Shown: positions 9,134 to 18,448 of the stretch, piece after piece | Layout of the letters: every line of letters starts with the position of its first letter | How positions within the stretch are numbered: the first letter of the stretch is position 1 | Source: DAIPXZ01 sp036782995 | GTDB lineage: Bacteria > Bacillota > Clostridia > Saccharofermentanales > Saccharofermentanaceae | Direction of reading: 5' to 3' | Length of the DNA: 64,000 nt | Assembly (NCBI GenBank): GCA_036782995.1 | Contig: DAIPXZ010000003.1 | Span: 62,001 to 126,000 of the forward strand | Made by a program: the position numbers and the translations under genes | The notes under the pieces: generated by a model | Seen by the model: only the letters and a program-made list of their open reading frames with translations | The model's database searches: none | What the model was told of the DNA's origin: nothing

Positions 9134-9577
9134 ATGAAGGTTTTGGTTGAAGTCCAGAGTTCGCTGACCGATGCGACAACAGAGAAGTTCGCGGGTCGGT
9201 TCTTCCATGATAAAGGAAATCTTTTTTTGTCATGGGTCGCTCCGGACGAGATTTCCGATTTGAGACAACCGAATGCTCCGGTAACAGAGTCGACATATAC
9301 GATTGAATACACAGCGGCAAGACATCTCTTGACCATGCGACGTGAAGGTGTCGTGACGAGCAATCTTTCTTTTATTGAGGGACAGAAGACGAAGGGCGTC
9401 CTTTCTACAGACCAAGGCGACTTTGAAATGGAGATTATGACGAAGAAAATACTTATCCCGGGAGCCATCGGTCCGCAAGCTGTTTTGACTTATGACATTC
9501 TCTATCCGGGGCAAGAACCAATGGAAAATGTGTTACGAATTTCGTTGACTATTGCTAATTCAACAAATTCGTTGTAA
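9134..9577 (+). CDS. DUF1934 (YwiB-like) small beta-barrel protein
   Basis: A 147-aa protein of unknown function that resembles the DUF1934/YwiB family, which adopts a lipocalin-like beta-barrel. The visible features fit: alternating beta-strands (ESTYTIEYTA, HLLTMRREGVV) and a C-terminal part with the YDI motif often seen in the family. No signal peptide or catalytic motif is present. It follows murI closely and precedes rpmF, a common position among housekeeping genes in Firmicutes. A GGGAG ribosome binding site is present. Confidence 0.75.
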   Translation: MKVLVEVQSSLTDATTEKFAGRFFHDKGNLFLSWVAPDEISDLRQPNAPVTESTYTIEYTAARHLLTMRREGVVTSNLSFIEGQKTKGVLSTDQGDFEMEIMTKKILIPGAIGPQAVLTYDILYPGQEPMENVLRISLTIANSTNSL

Positions 9578-9603
9578 AATTTCGAATGTGTGCGTCATAG
9601 CTA

Positions 9604-9632
9604 TTGACAAACACTCGTGATTAGTGGATAAT
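9604..9632 (+). promoter_or_regulatory. rpmF promoter
   Basis: TTGACA at 9604-9609 and GATAAT at 9627-9632 with a 17-nt spacer, about 80 nt upstream of rpmF. Confidence 0.7.
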
Positions 9633-9714
9633 ATCACTCGCGCCTCAAGGAATTTAGTGTGGCTGCGATTGTCGGATTGGGACTTTCCAATCGTTAGTAA
9701 TGGAGGTGGATGTA

Positions 9715-9900
9715 ATGGCAAATCCAAAGCGCAAATGGTCTAAAGCAAGAACTTCTCGTCACAGAAGTGCCTGGAAACTTAGCTTGCCTGGACTCGTAGA
9801 GTGCCCTCAGTGCCACACTAAGATGTTGCGTCATAAGGTCTGTAAGACCTGCGGCTATCTGGATGGCAAAGAGATTGTCAAAATTGACGAGACCGCCTAA
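9715..9900 (+). CDS. rpmF: 50S ribosomal protein L32
   Basis: A structural protein of the large ribosomal subunit, 61 aa from the ATG at 9715, which gives the canonical MANPKRK start; an in-frame ATG 15 nt upstream is less likely. Four cysteines (C30, C33, C43, C46) form the zinc-binding CxxC...CxxC type of L32. It is a single-gene transcript with a clear promoter and a clear terminator. In many Firmicutes rpmF is followed by plsX or lies near der; here der is next on the same strand. Confidence 0.97.
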   Translation: MANPKRKWSKARTSRHRSAWKLSLPGLVECPQCHTKMLRHKVCKTCGYLDGKEIVKIDETA

Positions 9901-9928
9901 TCGGTCTGGAACGACTACAAATGAATGG

Positions 9929-9967
9929 CAGTGCGCATCTTCAAAATAAGAAACGCACTGTTTTTTT
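9929..9967 (+). terminator. rpmF terminator
   Basis: CAGTGCG (9929-9935) pairs with CGCACTG (9954-9960), followed by seven T residues. Confidence 0.8.
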
Positions 9968-10186
9968 ATGAAAGAATCTAGGTCTGTGAGTTCGTTTTGA
10001 GAAGGAATCGCACGAGTGTCAGAAGCCCGCGGTGTATTCGGTTTTCGATTTTCGATTTCGCGAACAAGTGGAGCGCCTTTGTGGCATTCTGTTTGCCCGT
10101 CGTCGACCGATTCTTCGGCGCGACGTTCGCATTTTCGCCGTGTAGGATGAATGTACGAAACGAATGAGTATGTTAAGGAGAAACCG

Positions 10187-11512
10187 ATGAGTAAGCCCGT
10201 TGTAGCCATAGTAGGACGCCCGAATGTAGGTAAGTCGTCTTTATTTAACGCTCTCTATGGCGAGCGTATCTCTATTGTTCATGATGAGCCGGGTGTTACC
10301 CGTGACCGTTTATATGCGACGGCTGTATGGCGTGATCGTGAGTTTTTGATGATAGACACGGGCGGCATAGAACCAGAAACCGATGATATTATCCTGAAGG
10401 GTATGCGCGCCCAGGCAGAGATTGCCATGGAGGCCGCTGATGTCATTTTGTTCATGTGCGATATTCAGTCCGGTTTAACGGCCGCAGATGAAGAGATTGC
10501 CGTTATGCTTCGTAAATCGAAGCGCCCTGTCGTTGTATGCGTCAATAAGGTCGATACCATCGGCGATCCACCGTCGGAGCTCTATGAATTCTACAACTTG
10601 GGACTGGGCGATGTTTTACCGATTTCGTCATCCCATCGTCTCGGCATAGGAGAGATGCTTGATGCCGTATTTGCGAATTTCCCCGCCGTCAACGAGAACG
10701 AGAACGAACGTTCCACGATTCGCGTGGCTTTGATTGGAAAACCGAATGCCGGCAAATCCTCGTTGTCAAACTTCATGACAGGAGAAGAACGCTCGATTGT
10801 ATCTGATATTCCAGGTACTACACGCGATGCGATTGACTCGTTAGTGGAGAACCAGTACGGTCATTTCACAATTATCGACACAGCAGGTCTTCGCAAGAAG
10901 AGTCGCATCGAAGAAGCGGTCGAGAAATATAGTATGATTCGTTCGCTGTCGGCGATTGAAAAGGCTGATGTTTGCGTCATTCTAATTGACGCGACGGAAG
11001 GCGTAACCGAACAGGACACAAAGGTCGCAGGATATGCCCATAATGCGGGCAAAGCCTGCGTTTTTGCGGTTAATAAGTGGGACTTGGTGGATAAAGAAAC
11101 CGGCACAATGGAAGCTATGCAAAAGATGTTAATGGAACGTTTCTCATTCATGAGTTATGCGCCATCCGTATTCATTTCTGCAAAAACGGGTCAACGAGTC
11201 GACAAGCTTTTCGCGATGATTGCGAAGGTATATGAGAATTCGGGTCGTCGTTTAACAACGGGCGTTTTGAATGATCTGTTGACGGAGTGTGTGGCAATGG
11301 TGCCGACACCTCAAGATAAGGGCAAACATCTAAAGATTTACTATGGCACACAGATTGCGACCTATCCACCGCAATTTATCCTTTTCGTAAATGACCGCAA
11401 CCTGATGCACTTTTCCTACGAGAGATACTTGGAAAACCAATTCCGCAAGAATTTCGACTTTGTCGGAACGCCCTTGCGAATATATATGAGACAAAAAGAG
11501 AAGAAAGACTAA
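10187..11512 (+). CDS. der: Ribosome biogenesis GTPase Der (EngA)
   Basis: An essential double GTPase acting in maturation of the 50S subunit. The start at 10187 (MSKPVVAIVGRPNVGKSS) is chosen because AAGGAG lies 6 nt upstream; this gives 441 aa, the usual length. Two G domains are visible, each with a P loop (GRPNVGKS and GKPNAGKS) and an NKxD motif (NKVD, NKWD). A C-terminal KH-like domain ends the protein. About 220 nt of non-coding sequence separate it from the rpmF terminator. typA follows after 32 nt. Confidence 0.97.
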   Translation: MSKPVVAIVGRPNVGKSSLFNALYGERISIVHDEPGVTRDRLYATAVWRDREFLMIDTGGIEPETDDIILKGMRAQAEIAMEAADVILFMCDIQSGLTAADEEIAVMLRKSKRPVVVCVNKVDTIGDPPSELYEFYNLGLGDVLPISSSHRLGIGEMLDAVFANFPAVNENENERSTIRVALIGKPNAGKSSLSNFMTGEERSIVSDIPGTTRDAIDSLVENQYGHFTIIDTAGLRKKSRIEEAVEKYSMIRSLSAIEKADVCVILIDATEGVTEQDTKVAGYAHNAGKACVFAVNKWDLVDKETGTMEAMQKMLMERFSFMSYAPSVFISAKTGQRVDKLFAMIAKVYENSGRRLTTGVLNDLLTECVAMVPTPQDKGKHLKIYYGTQIATYPPQFILFVNDRNLMHFSYERYLENQFRKNFDFVGTPLRIYMRQKEKKD

Positions 11513-11544
11513 TTTCATCGAGAAGAAGGGAATGAATTACTTTT

Positions 11545-13389
11545 ATGACTAAAATTGAGAATCTTCGAAACATCGCGATTATCGCTCACGTTGACCATGG
11601 TAAGACCACCATCGTTGACTCCATGCTGAAGCAAGCCGGAATCTATCGTGACAATGAACAAATTGTCGAGCAGGTTATGGACTCCAATGCATTGGAACGC
11701 GAGCGTGGTATTACGATTTTAGCGAAGAATACGGCAATCACATATAAGAACTTCCGTATTAACGTGGTAGACACCCCTGGCCATGCTGATTTCGGCGGTG
11801 AGGTGGAACGTGTTTTGAAGATGGTTGACGGCGTGCTTTTGGTAGTGGATGCATATGACGGACCGATGCCGCAAACGCGTTTCGTTTTACGCAAGGCATT
11901 GGAAATGGGATTGAAGCCGATTGTTTGTATCAACAAGATTGACCGACCGGATGCACGTGCGATTGAAGTTGTCGATATGGTCCTCGAGCTCTTTATCGAG
12001 CTGGGCGCTGATGACGACCAATTGGATTTCCCAATTATCTATACTTCAGGTAAAGTCGGTATCGCTTGCCTCGATTTGAATGATTATACTTCGGGCAAAG
12101 AACTCGATTTTGAGCCGCTTCTCAAAGAAATTGTTGATAATACACCATGTCCGGAGGGCGAGACGGAGGAGCCTTTACAATTATTGGTTTCGAATATTGA
12201 CTCGGATCCTTATATCGGCCGTATCGCGATTGGTCGTATCGAGCGTGGTACCATCAAACAAGGCCAGACGATTGTGGTATGCGCCTATGATGACAACTCC
12301 ACAAGAAGCGCCCGTATCGTGAAGCTTTTACGTTTCCAGGGTCTCGGACGACAAGAAATTTCTGAGGCTACTGTCGGTGAAATTGTCTGTGTATCCGGTA
12401 TCCCGGAAATCAACATCGGAGATACCATTTGCGATCCTTCGTGTCCGGAGGCGATTCCGTTCGTGGACATCGACGAGCCGACGATTTCGATGACCTTCTC
12501 AGTAAACAACAGCCCGTTCGCAGGAAAAGACGGCAAATTCGTTACGTCCCGTCACTTGCGTGATCGTCTTTTCAAGGAAATGGAGACCAATGTTTCCATG
12601 CGCCTCGAAGAAACCGATACGACCGAAGCATTTATCGTAAAGGGCAGAGGAGAGCTTCACCTTTCCATCTTGATTGAAACTATGCGTCGTGAAGGTTATG
12701 AATTCCAGGTATCAAAGCCACACGTTATCATGAAAGAGATTGACGGTGTATTGAATGAACCTGTTGAGCTTCTGCTTGTTGACGTTCCGGAAGTTTTTGT
12801 CGGAGCTGTTATTGAGAAGCTCGGACGTCGTAAGGCGGAGATGATTAACATGTTCCCGCCGGAAAAAGGTTACACCCGAATGGAGTTCCGTGTGCCTTCC
12901 CGAGGCATCATTGGATATCGTACCGAGTTTTTGACCGACACAAAGGGCAATGGTATAATGAACAGCGTAATTAGCGGATTTGAGCCATATCAGGGCGAAA
13001 TTGAGACGCGTACACATGGCGTGCTCGTTGCTTTTGAAAGCGGAGATGCTATGGGCTATGGCCTCTTTAACGCACAAGAACGTGGATTCCTCTTGATTGG
13101 CGCAGGCACTCCTGTTTATGAAGGCATGATTGTTGGCGTGAATCCGAAAATGGAAGACATTACGGTTAACGTATGCAAGAAAAAGCATGTTACCAATATG
13201 CGTGCAGCCGGCAGTGATGATGCACTTCGCCTCGTACCTCCGGTCAATTTCAGCCTCGAGCAATGCTTGGAATTCATTGCAGACGATGAGCTTTGCGAGA
13301 TTACACCGAAGACCATTCGTCTTCGCAAGAAGATATTGAGCAATGATCAGCGTATGAAGAACCGCGCTTCAGGAAAGAAAGCAGATTAA
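11545..13389 (+). CDS. typA: Translational GTPase TypA/BipA
   Basis: An EF-G-like GTPase of 614 aa that assists 50S assembly and translation under stress. The G1 motif AHVDHGKTT lies near residues 14-22, with DTPGHADF and NKID further on. EF-G-type domains II, III and V are present, together with the TypA-specific C-terminal domain (GYRTEFLTDTKG, HGVLVAFE). The ribosome binding site (AGAAGGG) is 14 nt upstream of the ATG, rather far. A 6-codon reading frame begins between the two. The gene lies directly downstream of der. Confidence 0.97.
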   Translation: MTKIENLRNIAIIAHVDHGKTTIVDSMLKQAGIYRDNEQIVEQVMDSNALERERGITILAKNTAITYKNFRINVVDTPGHADFGGEVERVLKMVDGVLLVVDAYDGPMPQTRFVLRKALEMGLKPIVCINKIDRPDARAIEVVDMVLELFIELGADDDQLDFPIIYTSGKVGIACLDLNDYTSGKELDFEPLLKEIVDNTPCPEGETEEPLQLLVSNIDSDPYIGRIAIGRIERGTIKQGQTIVVCAYDDNSTRSARIVKLLRFQGLGRQEISEATVGEIVCVSGIPEINIGDTICDPSCPEAIPFVDIDEPTISMTFSVNNSPFAGKDGKFVTSRHLRDRLFKEMETNVSMRLEETDTTEAFIVKGRGELHLSILIETMRREGYEFQVSKPHVIMKEIDGVLNEPVELLLVDVPEVFVGAVIEKLGRRKAEMINMFPPEKGYTRMEFRVPSRGIIGYRTEFLTDTKGNGIMNSVISGFEPYQGEIETRTHGVLVAFESGDAMGYGLFNAQERGFLLIGAGTPVYEGMIVGVNPKMEDITVNVCKKKHVTNMRAAGSDDALRLVPPVNFSLEQCLEFIADDELCEITPKTIRLRKKILSNDQRMKNRASGKKAD

Positions 13390-13448
13390 TCTGACTCTCT
13401 CGATATAGCGCCGGAACGTGACTGATACTAAAGGAGAACATAAGACTT

Positions 13449-14630
13449 ATGTTTTCGAAAAAGGTTAGTTTTGCCGTCAAATCATTAATTGTTGTTGCAT
13501 GCTTAATCGTATGCGGCTTTATCGGGATGTTTTTGGGATATAACTATGTCATCTCCCAAAACGCCCGATTTGATGCGCTTGAAGAGGCTCTTTCCAATGG
13601 TGATTTAGTCATCGACGAGACGACGGAGGGTGCTGTCATGGTCGTGATTCATTCCGGTGACTCGATTAGTGACATTGCCGACATGTTGAAGGAAAAAAAT
13701 CTCATCAAGAACACACTGACCTTCACATTGATGAGTAAGTTTAACGGCTTCGACGGCGGATACCTTGCTGGCACGCATTTTCTGACAGCCGACCTGACCT
13801 ACGATGAGATGATGTATATTCTTTGCCAAGAACCGAAGGTGGTTCGCGTCACTTTCCCGGAAGGCATGTCCTATAAAGAAGTAAAACAGAGATTGAAGGA
13901 CGCCGGACTTTCCTTTGACGAGGAAGCACTGGATCAATGCATGGACAGCCCGAACTTGTTTGTTGACTATCCGTTCGTATCTTCCATTTCTGCCGATGAA
14001 GACCGTGACTTTATCCTAAGCGGATATCTTTTCCCGGATACTTATGATTTCGATATGAATGCCAGCGAAGAAGAGATTGTACGCACATTCCTTCGTAACA
14101 CGAATCTCAAGCTTTATGATGAATTTTATGAACGTGCTGATAAGCTCGGAATGACGATGGACGAGGTTATTACGCTTGCTTCGTTGATTCAAAGTGAAAC
14201 CAATAATACAACCGATATGCTTTATATTTCGGCTGTATTCCATAACCGATTGCAATCGGAAGATCCTGCCATGCAATACCTAGGATCATGCGCAACGACG
14301 AACTTCTTACGAGAACAGCTCGGTCTCGATCCCGTGTGGGCATCAACAGACGAAGATATTGCACGAAACAGCCCATACAATACCTATCTGTATCAAGGCT
14401 TGCCGCCAGGACCAATTTGCATGCCGGGACTTGATGCGATTCAGGCAGCACTATACCCAGAGCCGAATTGCAACTACATGTATTTCTGTGCGAGGGGCGA
14501 TGGAAGAACGGCATTTGCTGTTACATACGAAGAACATCTGGAAAACATTGAAACCTATTCGGGATATTGGACGGACGACGTTAACGCGGGACTTCCGGAA
14601 GAAATCGATACACCGGACGAAGCACAATAA
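13449..14630 (+). CDS. mltG: Endolytic murein transglycosylase MltG
   Basis: Cleaves nascent glycan strands and sets their length. The 393-aa protein has one N-terminal membrane segment (about residues 12-32), a LysM-like region (HSGDSISDIADML) and the YceG catalytic domain (YLFPDTYDF; LASLIQSETNN with the conserved glutamate in SET; YNTYLYQGLPPGPI). Its active site is extracytoplasmic. It is followed after 12 nt by a U32 peptidase, the same order as yrrL and yrrO in Bacillus but without the yrrM/yrrN genes between them. Confidence 0.95.
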   Translation: MFSKKVSFAVKSLIVVACLIVCGFIGMFLGYNYVISQNARFDALEEALSNGDLVIDETTEGAVMVVIHSGDSISDIADMLKEKNLIKNTLTFTLMSKFNGFDGGYLAGTHFLTADLTYDEMMYILCQEPKVVRVTFPEGMSYKEVKQRLKDAGLSFDEEALDQCMDSPNLFVDYPFVSSISADEDRDFILSGYLFPDTYDFDMNASEEEIVRTFLRNTNLKLYDEFYERADKLGMTMDEVITLASLIQSETNNTTDMLYISAVFHNRLQSEDPAMQYLGSCATTNFLREQLGLDPVWASTDEDIARNSPYNTYLYQGLPPGPICMPGLDAIQAALYPEPNCNYMYFCARGDGRTAFAVTYEEHLENIETYSGYWTDDVNAGLPEEIDTPDEAQ

Positions 14631-14642
14631 AGGGAATACACG

Positions 14643-15917
14643 ATGGACAACTATCCGATAAAAAAGCCCGAAATCCTTTCTCCGGCCGGAGACATGGAAA
14701 AACTCAAAACAGCAATCGCATATGGAGCCGATGCTGTCTATATGGCAGGAAAACAATTCGGCCTTCGCACATTCAGTGGAAATTTCACGCATGAAGAAAT
14801 GATTGAAGGCGTGCGGTATGCACATGAACGAAATGTCCGTTGCTACTGCACAATGAATATCATGGCACATCAGGACGACATGAAAGCTGTCGATGACGAA
14901 ATTCTTTTTTGCCAAAAAGCCGGAATTGATGCCTGTATTGTTTCCGATGCCGGAATTTTCCGCCGTATTCGAGCCATCGCACCAGATATGGAGATTCATA
15001 TCAGTACGCAAGCGAGCGTCACCAATGCCGACGGATGCAAATTCTGGTATGAGCTCGGTGCCAAACGTGTCGTGCTCGCGCGAGAGCTTACTCTAGAGGA
15101 AATCATCGAAGTTCGAAAAGAGATTCCTGCTGACATGGAAATTGAGTGCTTTATTCACGGCGCCATGTGCGTATCGTATAGCGGACGCTGTCTCTTATCA
15201 AACTACTTTACTGGACGTTCATCCAATCGAGGAAGCTGCGCACAACCGTGCCGTTGGGGATACTATGTTGTCGAAGAAAAACGACTCGAAGCTCCGCTCC
15301 CGATTGAAGAAGACGAACGAGGCACCTATATTTTCAATTCAAAAGATATCTCCATGATTGACCACATCCCGGAACTCGTGAGAGCCGGCATTACTAGCTT
15401 CAAAATTGAAGGGCGCATAAAAGGTGCATTCTATGTTGCCAGTGCAACAAAGGCCTACCGTGAGGCGATAGACGCTTACTTTGCCAATCCAGACGCCTAT
15501 GAAACGAATGACGCGTGGCGTGAGCTACTTGATCGCACGGTACACCGTGATTTTGCGACTGGATTTTTCTATGATCGTCCGGGTGAGAATGCCCAAATCT
15601 TTCCTGACAAGACATACAATCGACCGGCTTTTGTCGTCGGGGTCGTTATCGGGTACGATGAAGAAAAACAATGCGCCGTGGTTTCACAGCGCAACAAGCT
15701 CTTTGCAGGCGATCAGATTCATGTTCTTACGCCAAACGGATATCGGGAACCAATCATTGCGCAAGCTTTATGGAATGAGGAGGGTGAACCGATTGATTCC
15801 ACACCGCATTCGATGATGACCTATTTCCTAAAAGTGAATTCTCCGTTACCTCCATACTCATTCTTGAGTCGTGATGGAGACAAGGATAAGGGGATATTCC
15901 GATCAACGGAAAAGTGA
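14643..15917 (+). CDS. U32-family peptidase-like tRNA hydroxylation protein (TrhP2/YrrO type)
   Basis: A 424-aa U32 family protein. The signature ECFIHGAMCVSYSGRCLLSN and the cysteine set following it (NRGSCAQPCRW) match the family that forms 5-hydroxyuridine in tRNA wobble positions in Bacillus (TrhP1/TrhP2), using prephenate and probably an Fe-S cluster. Position next to mltG and length fit TrhP2 (YrrO). Protease function is the historical label and is not supported here. No partner TrhP1 gene is in the window. It ends in a strong terminator. Confidence 0.85.
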   Translation: MDNYPIKKPEILSPAGDMEKLKTAIAYGADAVYMAGKQFGLRTFSGNFTHEEMIEGVRYAHERNVRCYCTMNIMAHQDDMKAVDDEILFCQKAGIDACIVSDAGIFRRIRAIAPDMEIHISTQASVTNADGCKFWYELGAKRVVLARELTLEEIIEVRKEIPADMEIECFIHGAMCVSYSGRCLLSNYFTGRSSNRGSCAQPCRWGYYVVEEKRLEAPLPIEEDERGTYIFNSKDISMIDHIPELVRAGITSFKIEGRIKGAFYVASATKAYREAIDAYFANPDAYETNDAWRELLDRTVHRDFATGFFYDRPGENAQIFPDKTYNRPAFVVGVVIGYDEEKQCAVVSQRNKLFAGDQIHVLTPNGYREPIIAQALWNEEGEPIDSTPHSMMTYFLKVNSPLPPYSFLSRDGDKDKGIFRSTEK

Positions 15918-15951
15918 TTGCGTAGCTATTTGTTTATATCGCTCATTTTAG

Positions 15952-15975
15952 GCGCCGCGAAACGGCGCTTTTTTT
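15952..15975 (+). terminator. Terminator after the U32 gene
   Basis: GCGCCG (15952-15957) pairs with CGGCGC (15963-15968), followed by seven T residues. It closes the der-to-U32 run. Confidence 0.8.
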
Positions 15976-16001
15976 GTGCTCGACTCGTCGATTACACTCT
16001 G

Positions 16002-17330
16002 TCAGCTCTTCGATTTTGTCGAGGCTTTCTCTTGCTTTGAATCATCGCCATCTTCGTCTTCGGTCACCTTATTCATAATGCGCTCGGCGAAGCGTCGGAG
16101 CTTCTTATCGATGGAGAAGACTCGCATGGACTCTAAGATGATGAGCATGACACACGGTCCAACTAGGAATCCGATTGGCCCCCATATTAAGACACCGAAT
16201 GCCATGGCAATTAATGTTGCAAGTGGATGGAGATCCATCGATTTCCCGAGAATGGCTGGCTCGATGATTCGACGAATGACCGTCATAATTGCCATACCGA
16301 TAATCAGGATGACGATAGCCATATAATCACCTTGGAAGGCGGAATAAATCATTAGCGGAATCATGGTGGCACTAATGCCCAGCACCGGTAGGAAGTCTAG
16401 CAAGGCCGTTATGAGGGCAAAAATTGCAGCATACTTAACCCCTGCAATGATAAATACGAGCCATGCTTCTACAAAAGTGATAATCAGTAGCGTCATATAT
16501 CCACCCAAAACGCGGAATAGCGTCATGGACAATTGATTCATTAAGGTGAAAGAACGATGGCGGAATCGACGTGACTTAATGTTTCGAACGAAAAATTGCA
16601 TGAGCTTCTTACCATCTGTGATGAAGTAAAAGCCAGACATAATCACGGCGATGACGCAAAAAAGGATGAAGGGCAAACTGCCAATTAAGGAGAAGAGAGA
16701 GCCTCCAAAGGATTCTATCCATCCGAGGATACGCCCTCCGAATGAATCTACCAAGGTATTCAGATTATCACGAACACTGGCTAACGAAGATTCGTCCAAA
16801 TAGGGCGATAATTCATCGGAGATACGGTCGGTTATGCTGTCTGAAATATCGTTGATTGTTGTACCGTTTTCGGCCATTTCTGCAGACAAATCCTGGACAT
16901 AGTTCACCACGTTGGCACCTTGAATAAGGAGTGACGAGATTGCCCAGAATGTGCCGGCGAAGATGATTAATAGTAAGAGAACATATACATAAACCGTGAC
17001 GCGGGTGCGTGCTGAACGGCGTTTTTTCGTGATGGAGGGGAAAAGAATTCGCAAAATAGTATTCGGTTTTTTTGCTTCTTTTTGGGTGGCAGATGCGGCG
17101 TTGGAGGAAATGCGAGGTTCGCGCTTCTTCGGCGATTTGATCTTCATGAGGAGGTTTGCGATTGCACGTGACGCTTGCGCCAGAACGAAACCGATCAAAA
17201 ATGGAATGAGACCGACGATGAGGCGAGTGGCAAAGTAAAGCAGCAGACATATAATGCATGCAAAGAGGATATATTTGATGATTGCCATGACGGTTGTACG
17301 GTCACGCTGGTAGCGAAGGTTATCATCCAT
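16002..17330 (-). CDS. AI-2E family transporter (YtvI/PerM-like membrane protein)
   Basis: A 442-aa integral membrane protein of the AI-2 exporter superfamily. Two hydrophobic segments lie near the N-terminus, with a basic cytoplasmic insert between the first pair and the next segment. At least five more segments follow, ending in the family-typical stretch PLATLIAMAFGVLIWGPIGFLVGPCV. The family includes autoinducer-2 exporters, Na+/H+ antiporters and YtvI-like sporulation proteins, so the substrate is unknown. The C-terminal tail is charged (EDEDGDDSKQEK). It stands alone and faces the U32 gene across a terminator. Confidence 0.88.
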   Translation of the reverse strand: MDDNLRYQRDRTTVMAIIKYILFACIICLLLYFATRLIVGLIPFLIGFVLAQASRAIANLLMKIKSPKKREPRISSNAASATQKEAKKPNTILRILFPSITKKRRSARTRVTVYVYVLLLLIIFAGTFWAISSLLIQGANVVNYVQDLSAEMAENGTTINDISDSITDRISDELSPYLDESSLASVRDNLNTLVDSFGGRILGWIESFGGSLFSLIGSLPFILFCVIAVIMSGFYFITDGKKLMQFFVRNIKSRRFRHRSFTLMNQLSMTLFRVLGGYMTLLIITFVEAWLVFIIAGVKYAAIFALITALLDFLPVLGISATMIPLMIYSAFQGDYMAIVILIIGMAIMTVIRRIIEPAILGKSMDLHPLATLIAMAFGVLIWGPIGFLVGPCVMLIILESMRVFSIDKKLRRFAERIMNKVTEDEDGDDSKQEKASTKSKS

Positions 17331-17424
17331 TAAAGAATAAGTCCTTTCAAGAAACTGATAATAACTTTATTATACATGATTTTCGTGAGAAATGTGAAAA
17401 CTAGGAGGTGACTCGTTCGGAAAG

Positions 17425-18447
17425 TCAGCGAATACACCAAGAAATGATGATACAAAGAAGACCGACGAAAAATCCTGTACGAATATGCTTCTTCGGAGAT
17501 TGTTCGACATTTCCAGAAATAACCATACCGCGTTCCAGCTGCAATGATTCTGAGTATTTAGATAATTGACGTAATATGTACGTAATTAGGATAGTTGCGA
17601 TGACGAGATAAATGATTGAACCATAGAGAATCGATCGGTCGAAGTCAATGGCGTTGGTCGTTGTGGTCGCGTCTTGAAGAGCGAGATTGCCTGAAAAGAG
17701 CAGGTATGAGCAAAACATGCCGATCTGCATGAGTATGGAGCAACCAATGTTGTCGGTCGCGTGGCGAACAAATCCAGAAAGCAATCCTAAGAGAAATAGG
17801 GCGAAAGCGTCAATCGGATTCATTGCCCAAAGTGCATAGAATATGGCAGGTATTACGATTCGATATACTGGTTTTCCCGGAATCGCGGTAAATACGAGCC
17901 CACGGAAGAAGCATTCTTCTATGAGAATCGGAAGCAAAACGGCGGTCAACATGATAAGCAAGCGAGCCTCAATGGATTCATCGGTGGTAATGAAAAAAAA
18001 GGAGGCGAGGGGCATTTTGTATTCGGTGTGCAGTAATGCAAATATTGTCAAGTTATGGAGTGCTGTATAAATCATCATCGCCGGAAAGCCGATGAAGAAG
18101 CTGATAATAAATGCGCCGAAGCCGGGGTTTCGGCCGAACATTTGCGGCAATGATATCAAGTACTTTTCACTGATGAAGATAAATGGTGCGAGAAGCGCGA
18201 CTGATAGACGCAAAATCGTGATGAGCGAATACCCGATGATGGAGGTTTTCGAAAAGGTGAGTACGGATTCCGGGACGCATTGCCATACGATTTGCAAAAG
18301 AAGTGATGCCATCGAGACAAATACGATTGTAAGCCCAAGATTCACCTGCTTCGGAGGGCGGATAAGTGGGTAGATGCGATTTTTCCATAGTAATACGAGA
18401 AAAATCGGAAAGGTCATCTTCGGAGGTTCGTTCTTGATTTCGTTCAT
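17425..18447 (-). CDS. CPBP-family intramembrane metalloprotease
   Basis: A 340-aa polytopic membrane protein with about eight hydrophobic segments. The conserved CPBP motif EECFFRGLVF carries the glutamate pair and arginine of the Abi/CAAX protease family. A second conserved block (ALWAMNPIDAFALFLLGLLSGFV) matches, although the usual histidine at the start of that block is replaced by a tryptophan region. Members cleave prenylated or membrane peptides; the function here is unknown. It lies just downstream of the prepilin peptidase gene (1-nt gap), so the two are probably co-transcribed. Confidence 0.82.
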   Translation of the reverse strand: MNEIKNEPPKMTFPIFLVLLWKNRIYPLIRPPKQVNLGLTIVFVSMASLLLQIVWQCVPESVLTFSKTSIIGYSLITILRLSVALLAPFIFISEKYLISLPQMFGRNPGFGAFIISFFIGFPAMMIYTALHNLTIFALLHTEYKMPLASFFFITTDESIEARLLIMLTAVLLPILIEECFFRGLVFTAIPGKPVYRIVIPAIFYALWAMNPIDAFALFLLGLLSGFVRHATDNIGCSILMQIGMFCSYLLFSGNLALQDATTTTNAIDFDRSILYGSIIYLVIATILITYILRQLSKYSESLQLERGMVISGNVEQSPKKHIRTGFFVGLLCIIISWCIR

Positions 18448-18448
18448 T

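Noticed and set aside
9694..10209. Minus-strand frame of 171 codons over rpmF and the der leader
   Set aside because: It lies antisense to rpmF and its terminator, has no family resemblance and no ribosome binding site.
11532..11552. Six-codon leader frame overlapping the typA start
   Set aside because: Its ATG is only one nucleotide from the AAGGG element, too close for good initiation, so it is more likely chance than an attenuator.
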